Below are positions 8,163-17,479 of a stretch of DNA of 64,000 nucleotides, in pieces. Source of the DNA: Bacillota bacterium (GTDB taxonomy: Bacteria > Bacillota > Sulfobacillia > DUMF01); assembly GCA_012840015.1 (NCBI GenBank), contig DUMF01000002.1, positions 107,441 to 171,440 on the forward strand, read 5' to 3'. The notes under the pieces are model-generated. The model ran no database searches, had not been told where the DNA came from, and saw only the letters and a program-made list of their open reading frames with translations. The translations under genes were made by a program, and so were the position numbers. The stretch's first letter is position 1. The number at the start of each line of letters is the position of its first letter.

Positions 8163-9252
8163 GTGGTGGGCATTGTGTGTTGCCGCTCTGGTGTTGGCCG
8201 GCTCACTGGTTTTGCTTAGGGTGGTAAATATCCATAGAGTCTTGCCAGCGGCCGCCGAGTTGCACGAGGAACTGGGCAATGGCAAATATTATTCTCTCAT
8301 AGATTCCGCCGGCAAGGAGCTTTTCACAACCGGAATCGCACTTAGCGTCGGAGACGAATTCATAAGCGAGCATGGTACCATTTACAGGGTAAACGCGTTG
8401 GAAGGCTTGACGGCACGGTGCGCCCCGGTGGGGACAACGGGGCAAGATGTCAGCCAGGTTACTGCGGCTGAAGCTGGCCCAACCACGGCGGGCAATATCG
8501 CCATTTACCATACTCATTCAGACGAGGCCTATGAGCCCACCCAGGGTGCAGATTCCATACCCGCGCGTGGGGGCGTAATGGCGGTGGGCGAATCGCTAAA
8601 GGCAGCTTTACTCCAGAAAGGGGTGAAAGTGATTCACGATACCTCCTCGCACGAACCGCATGATGCTGGCTCTTACCAGCGCTCCAGGAGAACTGCGCTT
8701 CGCCTTTTAGCTCAAAGACCATCTGCGCTGATAGACTTGCACAGGGATGCAGGACCAGCTTCTACCTACCGACGAACTATAGCCGGGCAGGACGCAGCCG
8801 GAATGACCATAGTTATCGGAAAGCAAAACCCGAAATATGCAGCTAACATGGATTTCGCGCAGAGGCTGAAAAGCGTAGCGGACAAGATGTATCCTGGACT
8901 CATACGCGGCATACTCACCACGAAAGGTAATTTCAACCAGGATTTGTCCGAAAGGGCGTTGCTGATAGAGGTAGGTACTGAGAAGAATTCCATGGAAGAA
9001 GCCCAGAAAGGCGCGGGCCTATTGGCTAACGTTATCCCTCAAGCGGTGGGCGCGGCTGCCACTGGCACCCATGGTGCACCAGCGGGGAGCGGCGCGCGCT
9101 CAGCCGCATGGGTAATCGTGGTGCTAGCATTGATCGGGGTAGCCGCATACCTGGTGATAAGCATGGGTGGGTGGAAAGAAGCGATGTCCAAGCTCAATCT
9201 GGGTGGAGGTAACCGGGGGCCGAAGCCCGATGGCTCCGATCGCCAACAGTAA
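8146..9252 (+). CDS. spoIIP: Stage II sporulation protein P (SpoIIP-type)
   Basis: SpoIIP is a peptidoglycan amidase/endopeptidase that acts with SpoIID and SpoIIM at the septum during engulfment. The sequence has an N-terminal signal anchor, then the catalytic core: IYHTHSDEAY, the SRRTALRLL helix, DLHRDAG, PGLIRGI and LLIEVGTE, which carry the family's His and Glu zinc-site residues. A second hydrophobic segment (WVIVVLALIGVAAYLVIS) near the C-terminus is additional to the usual layout and would anchor both ends. The start is GTG 8146, preceded by GGAGGGAG; it overlaps the DUF1614 gene. A second, shorter SpoIIP-like protein is encoded near 49 kb on the other strand, so the spoIIP name here is by position and length. 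Confidence 0.88.
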   Translation: MRQKNKWWALCVAALVLAGSLVLLRVVNIHRVLPAAAELHEELGNGKYYSLIDSAGKELFTTGIALSVGDEFISEHGTIYRVNALEGLTARCAPVGTTGQDVSQVTAAEAGPTTAGNIAIYHTHSDEAYEPTQGADSIPARGGVMAVGESLKAALLQKGVKVIHDTSSHEPHDAGSYQRSRRTALRLLAQRPSALIDLHRDAGPASTYRRTIAGQDAAGMTIVIGKQNPKYAANMDFAQRLKSVADKMYPGLIRGILTTKGNFNQDLSERALLIEVGTEKNSMEEAQKGAGLLANVIPQAVGAAATGTHGAPAGSGARSAAWVIVVLALIGVAAYLVISMGGWKEAMSKLNLGGGNRGPKPDGSDRQQ

Positions 9253-10219
9253 GGCGCTTTACCTTTGCCCCACTGCGAAGGGCCTGTCGCTCCTTGCAGC
9301 ACAGGCCCACCTACGCCACAAGGTTAGGCCAAAGGAGACCGCTCGCGGCGAAGGGATTAGCTTTGTCGGTAGGGACGCGGATGGTGTTTCCGTCTACGTA
9401 GGGGCCTACGGGCGGTGGCGAAGCGTCGCGATGCGGGCAGTTACCGGGTTGTGCGGAATATGTTCGGGAGCGCAGCCGCTTGTTGTGTGCGACGTGTTGG
9501 CATACCTACCGGCATCCCCATTAGGGAATGTCCTACGCATTGTAGTCACCATGGGTCTGGAAGGGCTGATTCCTTTTTTCCGCAAGTTGGTCAAGGAGAC
9601 TGTGGAAAGCGCCGCACGAGACACGCGAAGTAAGATAGCACACTATACGGCTGGTGTTACCTCAGAGCCGCGAGAAGCCATAATATTCCACTGTTATGGC
9701 AGTGCGCATACCTCTGTTGTGCAGGCTGCCTTGTATTTGGGGCTGCTTTCACGTGACCGCCCGCCGCTCACCGAGGAGTTGAACCGGATACCTCACTTTG
9801 ATAAAGTCATTAAGAGCGACATTGGCACACCCATGTTCATGGGTAACGATAAACGTGGCCGGCCGGTATACGTGTTGGGATTTGGGAGCGGCAAGGGGCC
9901 TCTTAAGCGTTTGCTGCAAGAAATTATCGCCCTTTTGGGGATTCCGCAAGGAAACATTCGCTTTTTCGACTCCTTGTCCACGGCTGGCTTCCTCACGCGG
10001 CTCGGAGGGTTTTTGTCGAGGGGAATCGGGCTGGTATGGCCAGGCCGGCCGATAGTCAATTACGCCATTAGGAGAGACTGGAGCCGCGTCTGTGCTTTGT
10101 CGGAACGAATCAGTGAGCGCCTGGAGGCTCAGGACGGTGGGGAATCTGATAAGAGGCGGAATAATCCAGCATGTCTCTGCGGGAAGCCTCGCGGAGAAGA
10201 TCGGCCTTCAAGCGGGTGA
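9230..10219 (+). CDS. DUF3189 family protein
   Basis: The C-terminal half (from about residue 145) matches DUF3189: IIFHCYGSAHTSVVQAALYLG, which is the family's H-C-Y-G signature, then the PHFDKVIKSDIGTPMFMG segment and a GRPIVNY stretch. The N-terminal half (YLCPTAKGLSLLAAQAHL) looks like a second, diverged copy of the same fold, so the protein may be an internal duplication. No catalytic function is established for the family; it is common in spore-forming Clostridia, often near spoIIP and the DUF512 gene, as here. The chosen start is ATG 9230; GTG 9203 is possible. The 3' end runs 83 nt into the following gene. Confidence 0.75.
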   Translation: MAPIANSKALYLCPTAKGLSLLAAQAHLRHKVRPKETARGEGISFVGRDADGVSVYVGAYGRWRSVAMRAVTGLCGICSGAQPLVVCDVLAYLPASPLGNVLRIVVTMGLEGLIPFFRKLVKETVESAARDTRSKIAHYTAGVTSEPREAIIFHCYGSAHTSVVQAALYLGLLSRDRPPLTEELNRIPHFDKVIKSDIGTPMFMGNDKRGRPVYVLGFGSGKGPLKRLLQEIIALLGIPQGNIRFFDSLSTAGFLTRLGGFLSRGIGLVWPGRPIVNYAIRRDWSRVCALSERISERLEAQDGGESDKRRNNPACLCGKPRGEDRPSSG

Positions 10220-11471
10220 CGCAATCCAAAGCGTCAATGGCGTGAAGTTACAAGATGTCATAGATTTCATGTATCATTTTGCGTCGGACAGAGTAACGCT
10301 TGAAGTTACTACCGCTTCGGGCTGCCGCAAAACGATTTGCCTGGAGAAAGAGATTGACGAAGGTTTAGGCGTCACGTTTGATCGTGACGTTTTTGACGGA
10401 ATTCGGGTGTGTCGCAATAAGTGCGCCTTTTGCTTCGTCTCGCAATTGCCTTCTGGAGTGCGGCCTTCCTTAAGGGTGCGCGACGACGATTATCGCTTAT
10501 CTTTTCTGCACGGGAATTTCATTACCATGACGAATATGACACTCAAAGACTTCCGGCGCATCGCTGAACTGAAGTTAAGCCCACTTTACATTTCGGTTCA
10601 CACGATGAACCCTGAACTGAGGGCGAGGATGCTGGGGAATGACCGAGGGGCAGAGATCCAGAATCAGTTGGAATGGCTTGCTAAAATGGGCATTCGCTTT
10701 CACTGCCAGATAGTGGTGATACCTGGTGTAAATGGGGGCACCGAATTGGAAAGCACTGTCCAGAAGCTGTACGACATGAGACCGTGGGCACAATCGGTTG
10801 GAGTAGTGCCGGTCGGACTTACGAAGTACCATAAGGGCGGATTGAGAGGGCTTTCGCCAGAAGAAGCGAAGGAAATCGTGCAACTGGTCGAGAAGTATCA
10901 AAAACGATCACGGGCCGCCGGCTTCACCGGATGGGTATATGCATCAGATGAGATATACCTTCTAGCCGGCATTCCCGTGCCGCAGTTCGAAGAATACGAC
11001 GATTTCCCGCAATTGGAAAACGGTATAGGTATGGTGGCTTCACTGTTGGAGAGTGTCTCGAGGGCAAGAGAAGAGCTCTCTCGTTTTCCTGCGGACCCTC
11101 CCAAGAGCATTCTGATGTGCGGCAAGCTCGCCCACCCTATTCTAGAGGAAGCACTAGGGCCACTGAGTAAGGCGGGTGGGGGGTTCCTTGAGATAAGGCC
11201 AGTAACCAATGAATTCCTGGGAGAAAGTGTAACCGTTTCTGGGCTTCTGGCCGGACGAGATATTGCAGAAGCTGCACTGTGCACACTGAGAAATGGGGGC
11301 CGCGAAGAGCCTCCATTGGTAGTGGTGCCGGTGCAGGCGGCGCCGTATGGGGTTTTCCTTGACGATACCACCATGGACTGGTTACAGGAACGACTTCAAA
11401 CTACCGTGCTGGCTGCAGGGCCTAATGCCGATGATCTGGTAAAGGCGCTAAAGGGCGTGGTGCGCTCATGA
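10137..11471 (+). CDS. DUF512 radical-SAM protein with N-terminal PDZ domain
   Basis: Residues 1-60 are a PDZ-like domain (AEKIGLQAGDAIQSVNG). A radical-SAM [4Fe-4S] motif of spacing C-x3-C-x2-C (CRNKCAFC) follows near residue 92, and the DUF512 region fills the rest (LSPLYISVHTMNP, VVPVGLTKY). The reaction is unknown. The gene sits directly before der in many Clostridia and here overlaps it by 4 nt (ATGA), so translation is probably coupled and a link to ribosome assembly or RNA/protein modification is plausible. GTG 10137 was chosen because GGAGG lies 10 nt upstream and family proteins begin at the PDZ strand; the frame is open 45 nt further upstream. Confidence 0.85.
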   Translation: MGNLIRGGIIQHVSAGSLAEKIGLQAGDAIQSVNGVKLQDVIDFMYHFASDRVTLEVTTASGCRKTICLEKEIDEGLGVTFDRDVFDGIRVCRNKCAFCFVSQLPSGVRPSLRVRDDDYRLSFLHGNFITMTNMTLKDFRRIAELKLSPLYISVHTMNPELRARMLGNDRGAEIQNQLEWLAKMGIRFHCQIVVIPGVNGGTELESTVQKLYDMRPWAQSVGVVPVGLTKYHKGGLRGLSPEEAKEIVQLVEKYQKRSRAAGFTGWVYASDEIYLLAGIPVPQFEEYDDFPQLENGIGMVASLLESVSRAREELSRFPADPPKSILMCGKLAHPILEEALGPLSKAGGGFLEIRPVTNEFLGESVTVSGLLAGRDIAEAALCTLRNGGREEPPLVVVPVQAAPYGVFLDDTTMDWLQERLQTTVLAAGPNADDLVKALKGVVRS

Positions 11472-12781
11472 AATCAGAAGTCGTCATAGTCGGCAGGCCG
11501 AACGTCGGGAAGTCTACTCTCTTCAATCGCATCGCCTGCCGCAAAACCGCGATCACCCACGGTCAGCCAGGTGTGACCAGGGATATCGTTAAAGCCGAAG
11601 TGGAATGGCGCGGCCGCACTTTTTCGCTTGTGGATACAGGGGGGCTTTATTCAGACGCTCCGGGAGAACTTGAAGCGAAAGCAATTGAGCACGCTAAACG
11701 TGCCATGTCCCACGCAGGGATAATTCTCTTCGTGGTGGATGCAAGGGCCGGAGTAACTCCTGAAGACAAAGAAATAGCAGACGAGCTGAGGCGATCCGGC
11801 AAGCCCGTACTGCTCGTGGCAAACAAGGCAGACCACGTTGGCATCGAGGACTCGGTGATTGAGTTTTGGGAGCTCGGGATGGGAGAACCCATTCCTGTTT
11901 CCGCTGAGCACGGGCTGGGCGTTGGGGATCTACTCGATAGAGTCTATGAGTTGCTCCCGGAAGGTGAAGCTGGAGAGGCTGAAGTGGAAGCCACACGCCC
12001 GAGAGTTGCCATCGTCGGCAGGCCAAACGCGGGGAAGTCCTCTATTCTCAACCGAATCGTTGGGGAAGAGCGGTGTATTGTATCGGAGATTCCGGGGACT
12101 ACTCGGGATTCGATTGATGTGGTCTGGCAAGGGAGTGCAGGGAGATTCCTGTTTATCGACACGCCAGGGCTAAGGCGGAAAACCAAAATCGAGGCTCCAC
12201 TCGAAAAGCTGAGCGCTGGCCAAGCGCTAAGATCGATACACAGGTCGGACGTGTGCATCCTGGTAATCGACGCCTCTACAGGCGTAACTGACCAGGACCG
12301 TCATATAGCGGGGCAGATTGTTGAGCATTGGAAGGCGGCAGTTGTAGCTGCTAACAAGTGGGACCTGGTAACTCCTGAAGACCGAGATGCCACCCTATCC
12401 CGGATCAGATGGCGATTGGACTTCCTGGACTATGCCCGGGTACTACCTGTGTCTGCACTCACCGGCCAGGGGATTAAGCGGTTGATCGACGAAGTTAAGA
12501 CTGCATGGGAATCCCATAGTTCGAGGCAGCCCACGTCAGATGTGAACTTCGTACTGCGCGACGCAACGCTTGTTACCCCGATCCCGTCCGGGAGGAGCAG
12601 AAAAGGGAACAAACTTTTTTATGCGACACAGGTGAGTACGTCACCTCCCACTTTTGTGGCGTTTGTGTCCGATCCCGAAGCTATTCCCGAGTCATACAGG
12701 CGGTACATGCAACAACGCTTGCGTGATGCCTTCCAGCTTAATGGTTGTCCGATCCGACTGGTTTTGAGGGCCAGGAGGTGA
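11468..12781 (+). CDS. der: Ribosome-assembly GTPase Der (EngA)
   Basis: Der is the only common bacterial GTPase with two tandem G domains; it acts in 50S ribosome assembly. Domain 1 has GRPNVGKST, a DTGG and NKAD; domain 2 starts near residue 180 with GRPNAGKSS, then DTPG and NKWD. A C-terminal KH-like domain follows and the protein ends in a basic tail (LRARR). The 437-residue length is normal. ATG 11468 overlaps the stop of the DUF512 gene. plsY follows 8 nt downstream, so the genes are likely one transcript. Confidence 0.97.
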   Translation: MKSEVVIVGRPNVGKSTLFNRIACRKTAITHGQPGVTRDIVKAEVEWRGRTFSLVDTGGLYSDAPGELEAKAIEHAKRAMSHAGIILFVVDARAGVTPEDKEIADELRRSGKPVLLVANKADHVGIEDSVIEFWELGMGEPIPVSAEHGLGVGDLLDRVYELLPEGEAGEAEVEATRPRVAIVGRPNAGKSSILNRIVGEERCIVSEIPGTTRDSIDVVWQGSAGRFLFIDTPGLRRKTKIEAPLEKLSAGQALRSIHRSDVCILVIDASTGVTDQDRHIAGQIVEHWKAAVVAANKWDLVTPEDRDATLSRIRWRLDFLDYARVLPVSALTGQGIKRLIDEVKTAWESHSSRQPTSDVNFVLRDATLVTPIPSGRSRKGNKLFYATQVSTSPPTFVAFVSDPEAIPESYRRYMQQRLRDAFQLNGCPIRLVLRARR

Positions 12782-12789
12782 ATTGCGTC

Positions 12790-13389
12790 ATGGATATCAT
12801 GAGGACGATCCTGGTTTTGGTGTCATGTTACCTCCTGGGAAGCGTACCCTGGGGGGTAATAGTGGGCAGAAAGCACGGAGTGGATGTGCTTAGTAGGGGA
12901 AGTGGAAGCACTGGAGCAACCAACGTATACCGTACTGTCGGCAAAAAGGCGGCAGCGCTGGTACTGGTGCTGGATGTAGTCAAGGGATGTGCTGGGCCTC
13001 TTATCGGCGGAAGGCTGTCTGCTTTGAATCCGGATATTGGAGCCGTACTCGGCGGTGTGGCAGCGATTGCAGGGCACTGCTACTCTCCCTTTCTGGGCTT
13101 CAAGGGCGGTAAGGGAGTAGCCACTTCGGCAGGCGCCGCGCTGGTAATTCTCTATAGGTTCATCCCGATCGGTCTTGCGATCTTCGCCGTTATCGCCATT
13201 ATCACGAGGTACGCGTCGCTCGCGTCGTTGACTGCAGTAACGACTGTGGTCGGGATGGTGTTATTTAGCTGTGAGTCGTTCGCGTACAAAGCGTTCGCGT
13301 TGGTCGCCGCTGCTATCATTTTCTATCGTCACATTCCCAATATAAAAAGACTGATGTCAGGGAGAGAAAACCGCATCGACCCTGCGTAA
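12790..13389 (+). CDS. plsY: Acyl-phosphate glycerol-3-phosphate acyltransferase PlsY
   Basis: PlsY transfers an acyl group from acyl-phosphate to glycerol-3-phosphate, the first step of phospholipid synthesis, in the cytoplasmic membrane. About 199 residues with several membrane helices and the three family motifs: SGSTGATNVYR, the GHCYSPFLGFKGGKGVAT loop, and RHIPNIKRLMSG near the end. ATG 12790 has AGGAGGTG ten nt upstream. The next gene is gpsA, which makes its substrate. A PlsY-like domain lacking most of these motifs is fused to a deacetylase on the opposite strand at 14.4-15.9 kb. Confidence 0.96.
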   Translation: MDIMRTILVLVSCYLLGSVPWGVIVGRKHGVDVLSRGSGSTGATNVYRTVGKKAAALVLVLDVVKGCAGPLIGGRLSALNPDIGAVLGGVAAIAGHCYSPFLGFKGGKGVATSAGAALVILYRFIPIGLAIFAVIAIITRYASLASLTAVTTVVGMVLFSCESFAYKAFALVAAAIIFYRHIPNIKRLMSGRENRIDPA

Positions 13390-13403
13390 GGGGAGGCTTG
13401 AGA

Positions 13404-14405
13404 ATGAAGGTCGCCATCCTTGGAGCCGGGAGCTGGGGAACCGCGCTTTCAATACCCATCTCCGATAACGGTCATCAAGTTTGGTTGTGGACCAGAAGCC
13501 AGGCTCGGGCGGAAGATATTCGGCGCTGCCGCGAGAACGCCCGGTATCTACCGGGCGTGAGACTTCCGGACAACGTCTATGTCACGGGGGAAATCACGGA
13601 AGCGCTTGACCGTGCTGGTCTAGTCATATTTGCCGTACCGTTCAAGGCGCTGAGACAGGTCGCTGAAGCATGCAAGGGACTGATTAAAGAGGTATTGGTC
13701 ATGTCTACGGCCAAGGGGATCGGAACGGGCGAAACGATTACTGGTACACAGATCCTCGCACAGGTACTGGGGGCATCCGCGCACGTGTGTTGCTTATCGG
13801 GTCCTAATTTTGCAGCAGAAGTTAGTCGGAGATTGCCCAGCGCTACTGTTGTAGCTTCGAGATCTCCGTGGATCGCAGAAGAAGTTCAAAGCCTGCTCAT
13901 GACCGGTCGCCTCAGGGTTTACGTGAGCTGTGACGAACTTGGGGTGCAGATGGGCGGAGCCCTAAAGAACGTGGTCGCGATCGCAGTCGGCATGAGCGAT
14001 GGTCTAGGCCTGGGGCATAACGCACGTGCCGGTCTCATCACTCGAGGTCTCGCAGAAATGACCAGGCTGGGCATCGTCCTTGGCGCTGAGGCCCGTACGT
14101 TTGCAGGCTTATCAGGTCTTGGAGATCTCGTTCTTACCTGCACTGGTGACTATTCCAGGAACAGGCGCCTTGGGCTCGCTGTTGCACGGGGTCAGAGCTT
14201 GAAAGGATTCGTGGAAGAGACGGGGCTCCTCGTGGAAGGTGCGTACACGGTGAGCACCGCCAGGGAGTTATCGGGCAGACTGGGAGTGGAGATGCCAATC
14301 TGCGAGGAAGTTTATCAGATACTCTTCCGGGGCAAACCCCCGCTGGAAGGAGTAAACTCGCTCATGTGGCGGGAGAAGAAGCACGAGTATGTGGGCCTAA
14401 CCTGA
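13404..14405 (+). CDS. gpsA: NAD(P)H-dependent glycerol-3-phosphate dehydrogenase
   Basis: GpsA reduces dihydroxyacetone phosphate to sn-glycerol-3-phosphate, which PlsY then acylates. The N-terminus is a Rossmann fold (AILGAGSWGTALS); LSGPNFAAEV, the lysine-containing GALKNVVAIAVG and GLSGLGDLVLTC are family hallmarks. The 333-residue length is normal. ATG 13404 is preceded by GGGGAGG; TTG 13398 is in frame but too close to that site. The gene ends 12 bp from the convergent deacetylase fusion with no clear terminator between. Confidence 0.97.
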   Translation: MKVAILGAGSWGTALSIPISDNGHQVWLWTRSQARAEDIRRCRENARYLPGVRLPDNVYVTGEITEALDRAGLVIFAVPFKALRQVAEACKGLIKEVLVMSTAKGIGTGETITGTQILAQVLGASAHVCCLSGPNFAAEVSRRLPSATVVASRSPWIAEEVQSLLMTGRLRVYVSCDELGVQMGGALKNVVAIAVGMSDGLGLGHNARAGLITRGLAEMTRLGIVLGAEARTFAGLSGLGDLVLTCTGDYSRNRRLGLAVARGQSLKGFVEETGLLVEGAYTVSTARELSGRLGVEMPICEEVYQILFRGKPPLEGVNSLMWREKKHEYVGLT

Positions 14406-14417
14406 AGACTACTGCGG

Positions 14418-15860
14418 TCATTCCGCGCTCATGGGGTTATCCTGGCCGGATTGAATGAGTTGGCTTAACGGCGCGATTTCGAATCCGCGCTCGCGCAGAG
14501 ATTGTACCACGAGTGGTAGGCTACGCACCGTGGATATTCTGCTGCCGCCCTGCGCCCGAAGAATGCTGCCCGAGTCATGAAACAAAATTATGTCTCCGGG
14601 GCGGGCGAGCTTCTCTATCCTTTTCTTGATCTCTATAGGATTCGGTTCCAGCCAATCTTCTGAACTGAGACTCCAGAGTACGAGTCGGCAGCCTTCCTTC
14701 TCCAGGTACTCCTGGATATGCCGATCATAGAGCCCCCTCGGGGGTCTGAAGTACTTCGGTTGCACGCCGGTGACGTCAACGATTGCGTCCTTGGCTAGCT
14801 GAATTTCACGTAATTGTACCTTCGGGGGCAGGAGAACCATGTTAGGATGGGAATAGCTGTGGCAGCCGACTTCGTGGCCCTCAGCCACCACAGCTTTGGC
14901 GATATTTGGGTAAGCGAGCACGTGCTTGCCCACCATGAAAAAGGTTGCCTTCACGTGATGCTCGCGAAGCACTTGAAGTATCTGTGGCGTATAAACCGGG
15001 TCAGGACCGTCGTCGAAAGTGATTGCGACCATCGGCTTACTTCTATTGCCGGCACGTACGATCCCAGCTTGGTTACCGAACCCCCTATAAACATAAGCGT
15101 TGGAATACCATAGCAGTAGAATAACACCGCTGATGATTGTAACACCGAGGCCCAGTTTGAAACGGCGTCGCCTCGTAAGACCTTTAGCATGAAATGCAGT
15201 TACCTCGGGGCTTAGCCCCGTGCCATCTTTTGAGCGTGTTAGCCGGCGGGCTTTGCCAGACCATATCAGGTAGAGAGGCCCGATAAGCTGCCCGACTACC
15301 AGTGCAGCAGCGATCAGGGAGAACAGGAGTACGATATCGCGCTGGATAGCCACGTACGCGAATATAGGAAGAAAAAGGAAGCTGACGGCAAAGCTCATGA
15401 GGCTATATCTTGTGGCCATATAGAGAATGGCGTAGCTGAGCATGAGGAACGCGAAACACTTTGGGCTCAAGACCAAAGTTGCACCCAGAGCTACAGAGAC
15501 CCCTCTTTCTGTGCGGAAACGCTGGAAGAGTGGCCAAGAATGTCCGGCTATGCAACCGAGCCCTGCACTCATCATGCATGCCCCTGTACCTACCAGTGCC
15601 CGGGCTAAAGCAACGGCCAGTATGCCTTTTAGCAGGTTTACTAAGAAAAATGGTAAGTAAGTCTTGGCGGTATTCAGTACGTTGATAGAGCGGCGTGGTA
15701 CCAAGGCACCTTTGACGAGCCTCAAACGTGAGCCACTGCCTGGCCGCTTGAACGGTAGGATCCTTACCCGAACAACGGGCCTTAGAAAGCTTATCACCCA
15801 GGCTGCCGGCACCGAACCGATGAAGTAGCCCAAAAGGCACACGCCGATGAAACTCTGCAA
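14418..15860 (-). CDS. PlsY-like membrane domain fused to polysaccharide deacetylase
   Basis: Residues 1-205 are hydrophobic and PlsY-like: GYFIGSVPAAW at the start, SINVLNTAK where PlsY has its SGNxGATN motif, and GHSWPLFQRFRTERGVS where PlsY has FKGGKGVAT. The third PlsY motif is not visible. After another membrane helix (about 236-255), residues 276-470 form a NodB-fold deacetylase with complete motifs: TFDDGPD (281-287), HSYSH (334-338), RPPRG (372-376), WSLSSEDW and ILFHD (425-429). The deacetylase half therefore looks active, probably outside the membrane, while the acyltransferase half has lost its catalytic signatures and may serve as an anchor or lipid-binding module. TTG start with AGGAGG nine nt upstream. 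Convergent with gpsA. Confidence 0.85.
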   Translation of the reverse strand: MQSFIGVCLLGYFIGSVPAAWVISFLRPVVRVRILPFKRPGSGSRLRLVKGALVPRRSINVLNTAKTYLPFFLVNLLKGILAVALARALVGTGACMMSAGLGCIAGHSWPLFQRFRTERGVSVALGATLVLSPKCFAFLMLSYAILYMATRYSLMSFAVSFLFLPIFAYVAIQRDIVLLFSLIAAALVVGQLIGPLYLIWSGKARRLTRSKDGTGLSPEVTAFHAKGLTRRRRFKLGLGVTIISGVILLLWYSNAYVYRGFGNQAGIVRAGNRSKPMVAITFDDGPDPVYTPQILQVLREHHVKATFFMVGKHVLAYPNIAKAVVAEGHEVGCHSYSHPNMVLLPPKVQLREIQLAKDAIVDVTGVQPKYFRPPRGLYDRHIQEYLEKEGCRLVLWSLSSEDWLEPNPIEIKKRIEKLARPGDIILFHDSGSILRAQGGSRISTVRSLPLVVQSLRERGFEIAPLSQLIQSGQDNPMSAE

Positions 15861-15925
15861 GCCACGCTTCCTCCTAGTGAAACATTATACTCCGAAGGTA
15901 GCGTGTGCTGCAGGCCGCTCGGATT

Positions 15926-17404
15926 TCAAAGGATGATACAGATCAAGCCAGCACTGCCTTCGTTTACCACCCTCGAAATGGCTTCCCTGAGTTTTTCCTG
16001 AGCGTTTTCTGGCATTCTAGATAACTTATTCTGTATGCCTTCCCTAATCAGCTCGCTCATCGATTTACCGAAAATGTCGGTCTCCCATATCCTCTTCGGA
16101 TCGTCTTCGAACTGATCCAGGATATACCTCACCAGCTCCTCACACTGTTTCTCGGTGCCGATTATCGGAGTGATTTCGGTCTCGATATCTGCTCTGATCA
16201 AGTGTATGGACGGCGCGCTAGCCTTGAGACGTACCCCAAAACGGTTGCCCTGGCGGATCAGCTCGGGTTCAGCAAGCTGCAGGTCTGACATAGTAGGGGC
16301 GATCATTCCGTAGCCAGTTTCTCTCACTTCGTTCAACCCTTCCTCAACCTTATCCCATTCGCTTTTAACTTTGGCGAGCTCTCTTAAGCACTTCAATAGT
16401 ACTCCACTATCGCTGACAGGCTGACCCAAGAGCTCCTCTACGACCTTGTAATATAGCGACTCCTTAGCTTTGAGGCTTGCCCTGGCAAGGCCAGTGCCCA
16501 TTTCCAGCTTTTCGAGAACAGTCGACTCGACCAATTCGCTGGAACCAAGTGTGGCAATAGCCTTCTCGACGTCTCTAACTCTCCGCACACCGCCGATAGC
16601 AACCGCTATCGCCTTTTCGAGTGAGCTGCGCAGCCAATGATCTTTCTCGAGCTCATTGACCCAAGCCGGCAGCTGGATATTGATTTCCTTGATTGGGAAC
16701 TCGTACAACACCTGTTCCATGACAAGGGATACATCATCTGCCTTGAGGTTTTCCACATCCAACGGTACGACCGAAACATCGTACTCCTTTTCGAGCTTGG
16801 CAGCGAGCTCCAAGGTACTGCTTGCCATCGGGTTGATGCTGTTTAGAATTACGATGAATGGTTTTCCGAGCTCCTTGAGTTCTTGTACCACCTGTTTCTC
16901 CGCGCTCACGTAGTTTTCCCGTGGAATGTCGGTTATGGAGCCGTCAGTGGTGACCACGATACCTAAGGTGGCATGTTCAGTTATGACTTTTCTGGTGCCC
17001 ATCTCGGCCGCTTCTTGGAAAGTCACGGGCGTTTCCAGCCACGGCGTGGTTACCATTCGGGGGCTGTCGTCTTCTTCCACCCCAAGTGAGCCTGGCACGA
17101 CGTAGCCCGTGCAGTCCACAAGGCGTACTCTAAGGGAAATGCTGTCCTTAAGAGTGATTTCTACACCCTGTTCGGGTATGAATTTCGGTTCTACGGTCAT
17201 TATGGTTTTACCTGCGGCGGCTTGAGGAAGGGCATCTATGATTCGCTCCCTCACGTTTGGATCGGTCACGTTGGGTAACACGAATAATTCAACGAACTTC
17301 CTGATAAACGTAGATTTACCAGACCTCACGGGGCCGAGTATACCGATGTATATATCACCGCCAGTCCTCTCCGCAATGTGCTTGAACACGTCGAATGTCT
17401 CCAT
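15926..17404 (-). CDS. spoIVA: Stage IV sporulation protein A (spore-coat ATPase)
   Basis: SpoIVA polymerises with ATP hydrolysis on the forespore surface to form the coat basement layer. The 492-residue length matches the family. Walker A is GPVRSGKST (24-32); DCTGYVVPG, the TTPW segment, TTDGSITDIPRENY and VILNSINP are family signatures, and the C-terminus ends in the expected hydrophobic GLICIIL that attaches to SpoVM. The start has GAGGAGGAG upstream. It is divergent from speD across 209 bp. A mother-cell sigma-E promoter would be expected; CATATAGT on the minus strand, about 40-50 nt upstream, is a possible -10 but no good -35 was seen. Confidence 0.97.
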   Translation of the reverse strand: METFDVFKHIAERTGGDIYIGILGPVRSGKSTFIRKFVELFVLPNVTDPNVRERIIDALPQAAAGKTIMTVEPKFIPEQGVEITLKDSISLRVRLVDCTGYVVPGSLGVEEDDSPRMVTTPWLETPVTFQEAAEMGTRKVITEHATLGIVVTTDGSITDIPRENYVSAEKQVVQELKELGKPFIVILNSINPMASSTLELAAKLEKEYDVSVVPLDVENLKADDVSLVMEQVLYEFPIKEINIQLPAWVNELEKDHWLRSSLEKAIAVAIGGVRRVRDVEKAIATLGSSELVESTVLEKLEMGTGLARASLKAKESLYYKVVEELLGQPVSDSGVLLKCLRELAKVKSEWDKVEEGLNEVRETGYGMIAPTMSDLQLAEPELIRQGNRFGVRLKASAPSIHLIRADIETEITPIIGTEKQCEELVRYILDQFEDDPKRIWETDIFGKSMSELIREGIQNKLSRMPENAQEKLREAISRVVNEGSAGLICIIL

Positions 17405-17479
17405 GCGGTCTCCTCCTCGTGCCTGGAAGTTGTTGCTCCAGACACTAAACTATATGCCAGTCCCTCGGGCAACTTTCCA

